Positions 31,779 through 39,981 of a stretch of DNA of 64,000 nt are shown piece by piece. Where the stretch lies: contig JAXLRT010000009.1 of NCBI GenBank assembly GCA_046330955.1, forward strand, positions 124,001 to 188,000, read 5' to 3'. The stretch's first letter is position 1. Each line of letters begins with the position of its first letter. Source of the DNA: JADJPO01 sp046330955 (GTDB lineage Bacteria; Actinomycetota; Actinomycetes; Actinomycetales; Kineosporiaceae). Below the pieces are notes generated by a model, which was not told where the DNA came from, ran no database searches, and saw only the letters and a list, made by a program, of their open reading frames with translations. The position numbers were made by a program, and so were the translations under genes.

Positions 31779-33581
31779 GTGAAGATCGAGGCGCCCGGCG
31801 GACCGCGGCGAGCGGGCCGGGCGCTGCTGGTGGGGCTGGTCGGAGTCCTCTCTTCGGGCACGGCGTTGGTGGCCACGCCTGCCGCCGGTGCGATCGGTTC
31901 GGGGTCCGGTGCCGGCATGGCTCGACCGTCGGTCTCGGCGTCGTCCACGTTCGGGGCCTTCCCGGTACCCACGTTGCGCTGGCGGGCGTGTGGGGCGCCG
32001 CTGCAGTGCACCCGGGTTGCCGTCCCGCTGGACTGGTCTCACCCGCGGGGCGCGAAGATCTCGCTGTCGCTGGCCAGGCTGCCCGCCACCTCGAAGGCCC
32101 GCAAGCTCGGCACGATCTTCGTCAACCCCGGCGGCCCGGGCGCCTCGGGGGTCGAGATGATGCTCGGCGACCCCTCGTTCCTGCCCGCGGCTGTGCGCGC
32201 CCGGTTCGACGTCGTCGGGTTCGATCCGCGGTTCGTCGGCGGCAGCCGGCCGGCCGCCACCTGCCTGTACGACGAGGACTACGCCCGTTTCGCCTCGTCG
32301 GTGCCGGCGTTCCCGGTGACCCCCGCCGAGGAGTCGGACTACCTCGACGCGCAGGCCGGCTACGCGACCAAGTGCGCCCAGCACTCCTACCTGCGCTATG
32401 CCTCGACCGCCTCCGTCGCGCGGGACCTCGAGCTGTTGCGGCGTGCCGTCGGTGACAAGCAGCTCACCTACGTCGGCTACTCCTACGGCAGCTACCTGGG
32501 GCAGGTCTACGCCCAGCTCTACCCCCGCACGGTGCGCGCGATGGTGATCGACGGCGTGCTCGACGCCCAGGCCTGGGTGTCCGGCCAGGGCGACGAGTGG
32601 CAGTCCAGCCCGTTCAGCGCCCGCATCCGCAGCGCCCAGGGCTCCTCGGCGAGCCTGCAGGAGTTCTTCCGGCTCTGCCGGGGCGCCGGCCAGGCGCGCT
32701 GCGAGCTGGCGACCCAGGGCGACCCTGCCGCGACCTACCGCTGGATCGCCGATCAGCTGCTGGCCCAACCGATCGACCTGGGCGGCGGCGTCCAGCTCGA
32801 CTACCCGGCGCTGGTCAGTGCGACCGCCTCGATGCTCTACAGCCCTTCGTACTGGCAGGCGTTCGCGGCCGAACTGCAGGCGCTCTACGTCGAACTGAAC
32901 AGTCCCACCCCGGCACCAGTGCCGGTGCCGGAGCCGGCGGCGGGTGCGGCGGCCCGGCGCGCGGCGTCCCCGGCCACCGCGAGGGCGGCCCGCACCACTC
33001 GGTTGCGCGCGCTGGCCCGGCGGGTGGTGAGCCGGGCGACGGCTGACTCGACCCGCCCGGTGCCAGCCCTCGAACTGCCCCGGTCGCACGAGAAGCCGTT
33101 GCCCACCAAGCCCGATCCGCTGCCGTCGATCGCCCCGGCCGACAACGGCCTGGCCTCGTTCGCGGCGGTGACCTGTGCCGACAGCCGCAACCCGACGCAG
33201 TCGGCGGACTGGGTCTCGGCGGCCCAGACCGCCGAGGACGCCTACCCCTACTTCGGTCGCGCCTGGACCTGGTCGGGCGCGCTGTGCGCCACCTGGCGGT
33301 TCACGGACCCGAATGCCTACCGCGGCACGTTCGGCGCCCGCACCTCGACCCCGATCCTGGTGATCGGCAACACCTTCGACCCGGCCACCCCCTACAGCGG
33401 TGCCGTGGCGACCGCCCGCCGGTTCCCCGGCGCTCGGTTGCTGACGGTGCGGGGCTACGGCCACACCAGCGCCGCCATGCCCAGCGCCTGCGTGCAGCGA
33501 TCGGTCTCGTACTACCTGCTCACCCGCACGCCGCCGCGCAGCGGGGCCTACTGCCGTCAGGACGCCGCGCCGTTCCGCTGA
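31779..33581 (+). CDS. secreted alpha/beta hydrolase, tripeptidyl-aminopeptidase-like
   Basis: This 600-residue protein has a signal peptide (residues 1-39). The oxyanion-side motif is FVNPGGPGASG, the nucleophile elbow is YVGYSYGSYLG (Ser), and the C-terminal TAP-like part carries the acid in VIGNTFDPATP and His in RGYGHTSA. Paired cysteines fit an exported protein. Residues about 365-445 are an Ala/Arg/Pro-rich insertion between the lid and C-terminal parts. Family members remove N-terminal peptides or hydrolyse esters. The GTG at 31779 is the start that keeps the signal peptide. Its stop lies in a 16-bp tandem repeat. Confidence 0.85.
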   Translation: MKIEAPGGPRRAGRALLVGLVGVLSSGTALVATPAAGAIGSGSGAGMARPSVSASSTFGAFPVPTLRWRACGAPLQCTRVAVPLDWSHPRGAKISLSLARLPATSKARKLGTIFVNPGGPGASGVEMMLGDPSFLPAAVRARFDVVGFDPRFVGGSRPAATCLYDEDYARFASSVPAFPVTPAEESDYLDAQAGYATKCAQHSYLRYASTASVARDLELLRRAVGDKQLTYVGYSYGSYLGQVYAQLYPRTVRAMVIDGVLDAQAWVSGQGDEWQSSPFSARIRSAQGSSASLQEFFRLCRGAGQARCELATQGDPAATYRWIADQLLAQPIDLGGGVQLDYPALVSATASMLYSPSYWQAFAAELQALYVELNSPTPAPVPVPEPAAGAAARRAASPATARAARTTRLRALARRVVSRATADSTRPVPALELPRSHEKPLPTKPDPLPSIAPADNGLASFAAVTCADSRNPTQSADWVSAAQTAEDAYPYFGRAWTWSGALCATWRFTDPNAYRGTFGARTSTPILVIGNTFDPATPYSGAVATARRFPGARLLTVRGYGHTSAAMPSACVQRSVSYYLLTRTPPRSGAYCRQDAAPFR

Positions 33582-33632
33582 GCCGCCGCTCCACTGAGCC
33601 GCCGTTCCGCTGAGCCGCCGTTCCGCTGAGCC
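33569..33632. repeat. 16-bp tandem repeat, four copies, across a stop codon
   Basis: Units of GCCGTTCCGCTGAGCC occupy 33569-33584, 33585-33600, 33601-33616 and 33617-33632; the second has two changes. The first contains the stop of the hydrolase gene. Because 16 is not a multiple of three, the copies lie in different frames. Confidence 0.9.
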
Positions 33633-33664
33633 GATGGGGCGTCCGGCATGGCAGGCTGGGGGTG

Positions 33665-34429
33665 ATGTCCCGTCATGAACCCCGCGCTGCCCTCAGCGGA
33701 CTGAACCTGGCCCAGGTGGGCGGTGGAGCCCTCGCCGCGGTGACGGCCGCCCTGGCTGCCTCGCGGCTGGGAGTCACCGGCACGGTGCTGGGGGCTGCCT
33801 TCGGGTCGGTGATCTCGACCATCGCCGGGGCGCTCTACACCCACTCCCTCGATCGAGCACAGACCCGGGTGGTCGCCACCCGGGCCCGCATCGTGCGTGC
33901 CGTGCCAGGGCGTGACGGGGGCGATCCGGCTGCCGTACCCCCCGGGGTGGCCGGGGTGAGCGACGGCACCGACCTGGCCGATGCCACCCACCAGAGCGAG
34001 CAGACGGCGCTCGTCCCACCCGAACCGCCCACCCGCCGGCACCTGGCCTGGGGTGCGGCGCTGGGGGTCGCGGCCGTGGTGTTCGTGGTGGCCATGGGGG
34101 CGATCAGCCTGCTCGAGAGCGCCCTGGGTCACCCGGTCTCGGGCTCCGGCACGCAGGGAGGCACCACCGTCGGGCGGGTTCTCACCGGGGACGGCGCTGC
34201 GCCGAGTTCGGAGCCCACCGGGCCGGCGTCGTCCCCTGATGCCTCGCCCGACCAGTCGCTGCCGTCCTCGGCGACGTCGTCCGCCTCCGATCAGGCCACC
34301 CCTGGTGTCTCCGCGACGTCGTCGCCGGACGCCTCGGCCGGGGGCGGGGACCCGGCGTCCACCCCCAGCGACCCGACCCCGGTACCGGATCAATCCCCCA
34401 GCGAGGCAGGCACCCCCGGTGCGAACTGA
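33665..34429 (+). CDS. two-helix membrane protein with Ser/Pro-rich exported tail
   Basis: This 254-residue protein has a hydrophobic Gly/Ala-rich segment at about 15-58, a cytoplasmic middle, and a clear membrane helix at about 130-150 (GAALGVAAVVFVVAMGAISLL). From residue 165 it is Ser, Pro, Asp and Thr-rich. I recognise no family. Its stop overlaps the GTG start of the hydrolase-ABC gene, so the three following genes probably form one operon and this protein may accompany that transporter. Confidence 0.6.
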   Translation: MSRHEPRAALSGLNLAQVGGGALAAVTAALAASRLGVTGTVLGAAFGSVISTIAGALYTHSLDRAQTRVVATRARIVRAVPGRDGGDPAAVPPGVAGVSDGTDLADATHQSEQTALVPPEPPTRRHLAWGAALGVAAVVFVVAMGAISLLESALGHPVSGSGTQGGTTVGRVLTGDGAAPSSEPTGPASSPDASPDQSLPSSATSSASDQATPGVSATSSPDASAGGGDPASTPSDPTPVPDQSPSEAGTPGAN

Positions 34430-37355
34430 CGCGAGTGGCGGGCCGCGCCCGTGGTGGCGGCTGCGGCGTCCGTCGCGGCGTACCGCCGTGGCATGGGGAG
34501 CGGTCGTCGTGGTCACCGGCGTGGTGGCGGCGCTCGCGGCCCGGCCCGACCCGGTGGTGCGCACCGAGGACCTGCAGGTGCGCGGCGTCCCCGAGGCCGG
34601 GCAACCGGTCTCGCTGGACACCCGGATCTACCGGCCGCCGTCCGGGTCGGGTCCCTGGCCGGCGGTGATGCTGGCGCACGGGTACGGCGGCACCCGCAAC
34701 TCCGTGGACGGCGAGGCGCGCCAGCTCGCGCGCGCCGGGTACCTGGTACTCGCCTGGACGGCGCGGGGCTTCGGGCGCAGTGGCGGGCTGGTGCACCTGG
34801 ACGCGCCCGCCTACGAGGTCGCCGACGCGAAGCTGTTGCTCGACCTGCTGGCCGCCCGGCCGGATGTCGCGGTCGAGACCGGCGCCGCGGCGTCCGGGGC
34901 GCACGACCCGCTGGTGGGGGTGGCCGGCGGGTCCTATGGCGGTGGGCTCAGCCTGCTGCTGGCCGGCAGTGACCCGCGCATCGACGCGGTCGGCGCCCAG
35001 ATCACGTGGAACGACCTGCGGCGGGCGCTGTTCCCGCAGGCGGTGCTGCCGGACGCCGCCACCCCGGCGGCGACCGCGGCGTCACCTGCTCCGGTGGACC
35101 CGGGGGTGTTCAAGAAGGCCTGGGCGGGAGTGTTCTTCGGCTCGGGGTCGGCGAGTCTGGCCGACCTGGCGGCCGGGGCCGGCGCCGGTGGGGCGGGGTC
35201 CGGGGCCGCGTCGCCGCGGCCGGGCGCGTCGTCCGGGCCGTTGTGTGGCCGGCTCGCCCCCGAGTTGTGCCAGGGCTATCTCGAGGTGGCGCGCACCGGT
35301 CGTCCGACCCCGGCGATCCTCGACCTGCTGGCGGCGTCCAGCCCGGCGCGGGTGCTGGATCGGATCACCGCGCCCACGCTGATCGTGCAGGGCAGCGTCG
35401 ACTCGCTGTTCCCGCTCGGCGAGGGTGACGCCAATGCGGCCGGGATCGCCGCCCACGGCACCCCGGTCAAGCTGGTCTGGACCGCGGGCGGCCACGACGG
35501 CGGAGTCGACGAGACCGACCGGCTGCGCGCGATCACGGTGGCCTGGTTCGACCGGCACCTGAAGGGCCAACCGTCGGGCAGCGTCGACACCGGGGTCGAC
35601 ACCCGGTTCGAGGCGACGGTGCCGGCGGCCGCGATCTCGTCCCAGGACAGCCGGCTGGAGCCCACGGTGCGGGTGGCGCCGGGCGCACCGGGCATCAATC
35701 CGGGTACGGCACCGCTCACCTGGCAACGGGTGGCGCTGTCCGGGCGGGAGCAGACCATCGTCTCGCCGGCCGGGGGCTGGCCGGCCGCCCTGACCTCGCT
35801 GCCGGGGGTCGGCGGTGGCACCTCGTTGTCGGCCGTGGCCGGGTCGCTCGCCAGCCTGCCCGGCCAGGTGGCGAACTTCGATTCCGCGCCGCTGACCGGC
35901 ACGCTGCACCTGGTCGGGGCCGGCTTCGTCGACCTACGCGTGTGGTCGAGTGCGCCGGACGCCACGCTGTTCGTCTCGGTGCAGGACGTCTCGCCCTACG
36001 GCACGGTGCGCATCCCCGGGCGGCTGGTCTCCCCGGTGCGGATCACCGGAATCGGCGCGCAGGGCACGACGGTGCGGGTGCAGTTGCCCGCCGCGCTGCG
36101 TGATCTCCAGGCCGGTCATCGGCTGCGGGTGGCGGTCTCGGCCACCGACCAGGCCTATTTCCTGCCCGCGGACGGGCGCACCTACCGGGTCGCGCTCACC
36201 GGCGCGGGCACCGGCTCGTCCGGGACCGCCGACACCCCGGCGGTGACCACCGGCGAGGCGGTGCTGCCCAGCGTCGAGATGACGGTGCTGGACGCCGCGG
36301 GGCTGACCCGGCTGTTGCCCTGGACCCTCGGGCTGCTCGGCGCCACGATTCTCGTTGTCGCCGTGGGGGTCTGGCGCCGGCGCCGGACGTCGCACGCCGC
36401 GCCGTCCGCGGAGCTGGCTGACGTCCCGCTGGCGATCACCGGGCTCGGCAAGACCTACGCCAACGGCTACCGCGCCGTCCGCGACGTGTCGTTGCGGGTC
36501 GAGCGGGGCATGGTGCTCGGCCTGCTCGGGCCGAACGGTGCCGGCAAGACCACGGTGCTGCGGATGGTGCTGGGGCTGATCCATCCCAGCGAGGGCGAGA
36601 TCCGGGTGTTCGGCCACCAGGTGCGTCCCGGCGCGCCGGTGCTGTCGCGGCTCGGGGCGTTCGTCGAGGGGCCGGGCTTCCTGCCGCACGTGTCGGGTAT
36701 GGAGAACCTGCGGCTGTACTGGGCCTCGACCGGGCGGCCGCTGGAGCAGGCCTACCTCGACGAGGCGCTGGAGGTCGCCGGGCTGGGCGACGACGTGTAC
36801 CGGACCGTGCGCACCTACAGCCAGGGCATGCGGCAACGGCTGGCGATCGCCCAGGCGATGCTCGGCCTGCCCGACCTGCTGGTGCTGGACGAGCCGACCA
36901 ACGGCCTCGACCCGCCGCAGATCCGCGAGATGCGCGAGGTGCTGACCCGCTACGCCGCCACCGGACGCACCGTGCTGGTGTCGAGCCACCTGCTGGCCGA
37001 GGTCGAGCAGACCTGCAGTCACGTGGTGGTGATGCATCACGGGTCGGTGGTGGCCGACGGCGTGGTCGCCGAGCTGGTCGGGTCGGCCACCGCGCTGGTG
37101 GTCGACATCGGGGACGCCGCCAACGGCCGCCGGGCCGACATCGAGCGGGCGTTCGCGGTGGCGCAGGCCGTGCCCGGCGCGCGCGAGGTGAGCCGCACGT
37201 CGTCCGGATTGACCCTCGAACTGATCGGGACGCCGCGCTCGGCGCTGGTGCGGGCGCTGGTCGAGGCCGGGCTGGACGTCGAGCGGGTCGCGCCGCGGCG
37301 TGGCCTGGAGGAGGCCTTCCTGGCCCTGGTGGGAGAGGAGGCCGCAGATGCCTGA
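34419..37355 (+). CDS. extracytoplasmic X-Pro-peptidase-like hydrolase fused to an ABC transporter ATPase
   Basis: This 978-residue protein has a membrane helix at about 24-42. A CocE/S15-type alpha/beta hydrolase follows, with Ser172 in GGSYGGG, Asp328 in QGSVDSLF and His359 in AGGHDGG, then the jelly-roll-like C-terminal part of that family (to about 615). A second helix at about 630-652 follows. Residues 670-978 are an ABC ATPase with GPNGAGKTT (Lys710), YSQGMRQRLAIAQAM and LVLDEPTNGLD (Glu825). This order puts the hydrolase outside and the ATPase inside. It starts at a GTG overlapping the previous stop and ends eight bases into the permease gene, so the ATPase likely drives that ABC-2 permease. 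Confidence 0.88.
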   Translation: MRTDASGGPRPWWRLRRPSRRTAVAWGAVVVVTGVVAALAARPDPVVRTEDLQVRGVPEAGQPVSLDTRIYRPPSGSGPWPAVMLAHGYGGTRNSVDGEARQLARAGYLVLAWTARGFGRSGGLVHLDAPAYEVADAKLLLDLLAARPDVAVETGAAASGAHDPLVGVAGGSYGGGLSLLLAGSDPRIDAVGAQITWNDLRRALFPQAVLPDAATPAATAASPAPVDPGVFKKAWAGVFFGSGSASLADLAAGAGAGGAGSGAASPRPGASSGPLCGRLAPELCQGYLEVARTGRPTPAILDLLAASSPARVLDRITAPTLIVQGSVDSLFPLGEGDANAAGIAAHGTPVKLVWTAGGHDGGVDETDRLRAITVAWFDRHLKGQPSGSVDTGVDTRFEATVPAAAISSQDSRLEPTVRVAPGAPGINPGTAPLTWQRVALSGREQTIVSPAGGWPAALTSLPGVGGGTSLSAVAGSLASLPGQVANFDSAPLTGTLHLVGAGFVDLRVWSSAPDATLFVSVQDVSPYGTVRIPGRLVSPVRITGIGAQGTTVRVQLPAALRDLQAGHRLRVAVSATDQAYFLPADGRTYRVALTGAGTGSSGTADTPAVTTGEAVLPSVEMTVLDAAGLTRLLPWTLGLLGATILVVAVGVWRRRRTSHAAPSAELADVPLAITGLGKTYANGYRAVRDVSLRVERGMVLGLLGPNGAGKTTVLRMVLGLIHPSEGEIRVFGHQVRPGAPVLSRLGAFVEGPGFLPHVSGMENLRLYWASTGRPLEQAYLDEALEVAGLGDDVYRTVRTYSQGMRQRLAIAQAMLGLPDLLVLDEPTNGLDPPQIREMREVLTRYAATGRTVLVSSHLLAEVEQTCSHVVVMHHGSVVADGVVAELVGSATALVVDIGDAANGRRADIERAFAVAQAVPGAREVSRTSSGLTLELIGTPRSALVRALVEAGLDVERVAPRRGLEEAFLALVGEEAADA

Positions 37356-38277
37356 ACGGGGACATCACCACGGCCTGGATGCGTTGGCCGACACCGCTGC
37401 CGATACCGGTGCCGCAGGTGCCGGCTCGCCGGGTGCGGACGGCGCGGCAGCCGGGTATCGGGCCTCGGCGACGTTGCCGTGGCGGGTCGAGGTGCGCCGC
37501 CAGCTGCGGCGGCGCCGGACCCAGATCACGCTCGGGTTGCTGGTGGTGCTGCCGTTCGTGCTGGTGGCGGCGTTCGAACTGGGTGGCGACGAGCCGGGGT
37601 CGGGCGCTCCCGGGTTGGTGCAGGTGGCCACCGAGGGCGCGGGCAACTTCGTGCTGTTCGTGCTGTTCGCGGCGACCGGGTTCCTGCTGGTGGTGGTGTT
37701 CGCGCTGTTCGCGGGCGACACCGTGGCAAGCGAGGCCAGCTGGTCGAGCCTGCGCTACCTGCTGGCGGTGCCGGTGCCGCGCGGGGTGTTGCTGCGGCGC
37801 AAACTCGCGGTGGCGCTGGGGTTCTCGGCGTTCTCGATGGTGTTGCTGCCGGCCTCGGCGTTCCTGGCGGGTGGGCTGTTCTTCGGCTGGGCGCCGATCC
37901 GGACGCCGCTGGGGACCTCGGTCGGGGGTTGGGACGCCTTCGGCCGGGTGGCGCTCGCGGTGGTGTTCATCGGCCTGAGCCTGCTGTTCGCCTCGGCGCT
38001 GGCGTTCCTGCTCGGGGTGTGGACCGATGCCCCGCTCGGCGCCGTCGGCGGCGCGGTGATGCTGGTGATCGTCACCAACATCCTGGACGCCGTGCCCGCC
38101 CTCGACCCCTGGCGGGTGGCGTTGCCGACCCACTACTCCTACGCCTGGCTCGACCTGATGGCCCCCGAGATCGCCTGGGACGCCATGGTGCGTGGCGTCC
38201 TGTGGTCGCTCAGCTACACCCTGGTGCTGCTGACCGCGGCATGGTGGCACTTCACCCGCAAGGACATCACCAGCTGA
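37348..38277 (+). CDS. ABC-2 type transporter permease
   Basis: This 309-residue protein has a cytoplasmic N-terminus with a short His run, then six membrane helices in the ABC-2 pattern (the first is ITLGLLVVLPFVLVAAFEL, about 65-85). The conserved DTVASEASWSSLRYLLAVPV segment after helix 2 is typical of NosY/CcmB-like permeases. It overlaps the hydrolase-ABC fusion gene by eight bases, with GGGAGAGGAG before its ATG. It should be the channel subunit of that complex; the transported substrate is unknown. Confidence 0.88.
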   Translation: MPERGHHHGLDALADTAADTGAAGAGSPGADGAAAGYRASATLPWRVEVRRQLRRRRTQITLGLLVVLPFVLVAAFELGGDEPGSGAPGLVQVATEGAGNFVLFVLFAATGFLLVVVFALFAGDTVASEASWSSLRYLLAVPVPRGVLLRRKLAVALGFSAFSMVLLPASAFLAGGLFFGWAPIRTPLGTSVGGWDAFGRVALAVVFIGLSLLFASALAFLLGVWTDAPLGAVGGAVMLVIVTNILDAVPALDPWRVALPTHYSYAWLDLMAPEIAWDAMVRGVLWSLSYTLVLLTAAWWHFTRKDITS

Positions 38278-38301
38278 GCCACCCATCCTCCCCGTCGGGG
38301 T

Positions 38302-38362
38302 GGCGAGTGGGGACGAACGCACCGTTTCGCGGCGCCAAACGGTGCGTTTGTCCCCACTCGCC
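38302..38362. repeat. long palindrome A (26-bp arms) upstream of the broken nuclease gene
   Basis: Positions 38302-38327 are reverse-complemented at 38337-38362 with one mismatch and a 9-base loop. The arm core is GTGGGGACGAACGCACCG. The arms are nearly identical to those of a second palindrome 930 bp away, and the two enclose one damaged gene. Confidence 0.9.
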
Positions 38363-38391
38363 GGCGAAGGCCGGATGACTTGCCGGTTGGG

Positions 38392-38401
38392 TTGTGGATA
38401 A
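38392..38401 (-). promoter_or_regulatory. perfect DnaA-box-like sequence
   Basis: TTATCCACAA on the minus strand equals the bacterial DnaA box consensus. It stands alone 38 bases before the first codon of the broken gene. A single box does not make an origin. Confidence 0.4.
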
Positions 38402-38438
38402 CTCGTTTGCGGGGGTGTCGATCGGCGAGGGTCGGGGG

Positions 38439-39208
38439 ATGCGAGAGATCCCGGAGCCGCTGTCGAGGGGGCCGTTCACGGTGGGGCGCGCCGCCGAACT
38501 CGGCGTGAGTCGGCGGATGCTGGACGGCGCGCGCTTTCGGCGTCCCTTTCCCGGGGTGCGCGTGTTGGCCACGGCTCCCGACACGCTGCCCGAGCGGTGA
38601 CCTGGCAGGCGGGGGATCTGACCCGGGTTCACCGGCTCCGGGTCACCACCGCCGTCCGTGCGTGGGGTGACCTCGCGGCGTCCGGGCTGCCGGATCTCGA
38701 CCTGGTGGTGCTCGCCGACGCGATCCGGCGACGCGAGGAGCAGGACGGCGCGCAGCGCCTCACGGCGCAGGTCCGCAGTTGGCGAGGCCATCGCGGCGTC
38801 CAGCGGTTGCGCGAGGCCCTGGAGCGGAGCTCGGATCGCGTCGACTCGCCGATGGAGACCCGGCTACGACTGCTGTTCCGGGCCGCGGGCCTGCCTGCTC
38901 CGTGCGTGAACGAATGGGTGGTGGATGCCTTCGGTGATGGCATCCACCGCCCCGATCTGAGCTGGCCGCAGTGGCGGGTGGCCGCCGATTACGACGGCGC
39001 GCACCACCTGGAGTGGGATGCCGACGCCGACGTGGTCGCCGGGCGCCGCAGCAACTGGCGCCGCCGCCAGGACCTCACCCGCCAGGATCAACTGGCCACC
39101 ATCGGCTGGCAGCTGCGCGTCTTCACCGCCTTCGACGTCCTCTCGCTGCCCGACCGAGCCGTGTCGCGCATGCGCACCACCCTCCGCCTCGCCGGAGCCC
39201 CGGTGTGA
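38439..39208 (+). pseudogene. broken AbiEi/DUF559-type (Vsr-like endonuclease fold) gene
   Basis: The first frame (38439-38600) encodes the N-terminal HTH-like segment FTVGRAAELGVSRRMLDGARFRR. It stops after FPGVRVLATAPDTLPER. A second frame (38597-39208) continues with LRVTTAVRAWGDLAA and the C-terminal nuclease-like domain: DSPMETRLRLLFRAAGLP, RPDLSWPQWRVAADYDGAHH, then a Trp/Arg-rich helix and IGWQLRVFTAFDVL. In intact actinobacterial relatives about 100 residues lie between these parts, including a TAARLxGLP segment that is absent here. So the gene lost its middle and its frame. The Vsr-like residues (Glu, Asp, Glu/His) are still present. Two palindromes flank it. Confidence 0.7.
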
Positions 39209-39233
39209 GCCCGTGCTCGCGCGGCTGGCTCAG

Positions 39234-39290
39234 CGAGTGGGGACAAACGCACCGTTTCAGGCCGCGAAAGCGTGCGTTTGTCCCCACTCG
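39234..39290. repeat. long palindrome B (25-bp arms) downstream of the broken nuclease gene
   Basis: Positions 39234-39258 pair with 39266-39290 with two mismatches and a 7-base loop. The left arm differs from that of palindrome A by one base over 25. Confidence 0.9.
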
Positions 39291-39312
39291 GCGCGTGAGG
39301 GCCTCGATTCGA

Positions 39313-39981
39313 TCACGAGGCGGGGGTGCCTTGGCCGAACGCTTCGACGTAGAGGGCTTCGGCGTCGGGGGTCCAGGGGCCGGTGGGGTCGCAGAGGTGG
39401 AGGGCGCCGTCCTTGGCCACCAGCAGGACGCGCTGGCCGGCGGTCAGGTCGGGGGAGTAGAGGATGCCGGGCGCGGTATCGGCCGGGCGCTGCACCACGA
39501 CGGTGGCCGGGCCGGAGCCGCCGCGGTACCAGCGTTCGACGGCGATGGTGGCGCTGGTGGCCGAGGCCGAGCGCACCGTGCCGGCGAGGGCGAGATCGGC
39601 ATTCGCGCGCATCGTCGCGGCCTCGGCCCGCATGCACGAGGCACTGGGGTCCTGGGCGACGTCGGCGAGGGTGATGGTCGGGACGCTGGGCGCCGCGGTC
39701 GGGGTGTTCGCAGGGGTGCGCTGCGACCACCACACCCCGCCCCCGACCAGGACGACGAGCAGCAGCACCGCGGCAGCCGCGGCGGCCGGGCCGAATGCCC
39801 AGAACGGGGGCCGGCGCCGGGCGTCGGCGTCCGGGGTCGGTGGGGTGGACACGATCTCGTTCATCACAGCCTCCAGGGATGCCGGGTCGAGCCGGGTGGG
39901 CGGCCGGGGCGGCTGGGACGAACCGGACGGCGCAGCCGTGGGGTCGCCGTCCCGGAGCCAGTCTCGTAGGTGGTCGGTCAC
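39313..39981 (-). CDS. single-pass membrane protein paired with an ECF sigma factor
   Basis: This 222-residue protein has a cytoplasmic N-terminal region (residues 1-60), one membrane helix at about 64-84 (AAAAAVLLLVVLVGGGVWW), and an exported domain with two cysteines (SCMRAEA and LHLCDPTGPW). Its GTG start overlaps the stop of the sigma gene. By position it should be an anti-sigma factor or sensor, but I do not see a zinc-binding anti-sigma motif, so that is inference. The sequence does not match a family I know. Confidence 0.65.
   Translation of the reverse strand: MTDHLRDWLRDGDPTAAPSGSSQPPRPPTRLDPASLEAVMNEIVSTPPTPDADARRRPPFWAFGPAAAAAAVLLLVVLVGGGVWWSQRTPANTPTAAPSVPTITLADVAQDPSASCMRAEAATMRANADLALAGTVRSASATSATIAVERWYRGGSGPATVVVQRPADTAPGILYSPDLTAGQRVLLVAKDGALHLCDPTGPWTPDAEALYVEAFGQGTPAS

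Noticed and set aside
31248..33464. Minus-strand frame of 738 codons
   Set aside because: It is antisense to the TAP-like hydrolase, whose catalytic triad is intact on the other strand.
38392..38401. DnaA box as evidence of an origin
   Set aside because: Only one box is present, with no AT-rich region and no dnaA or dnaN gene.
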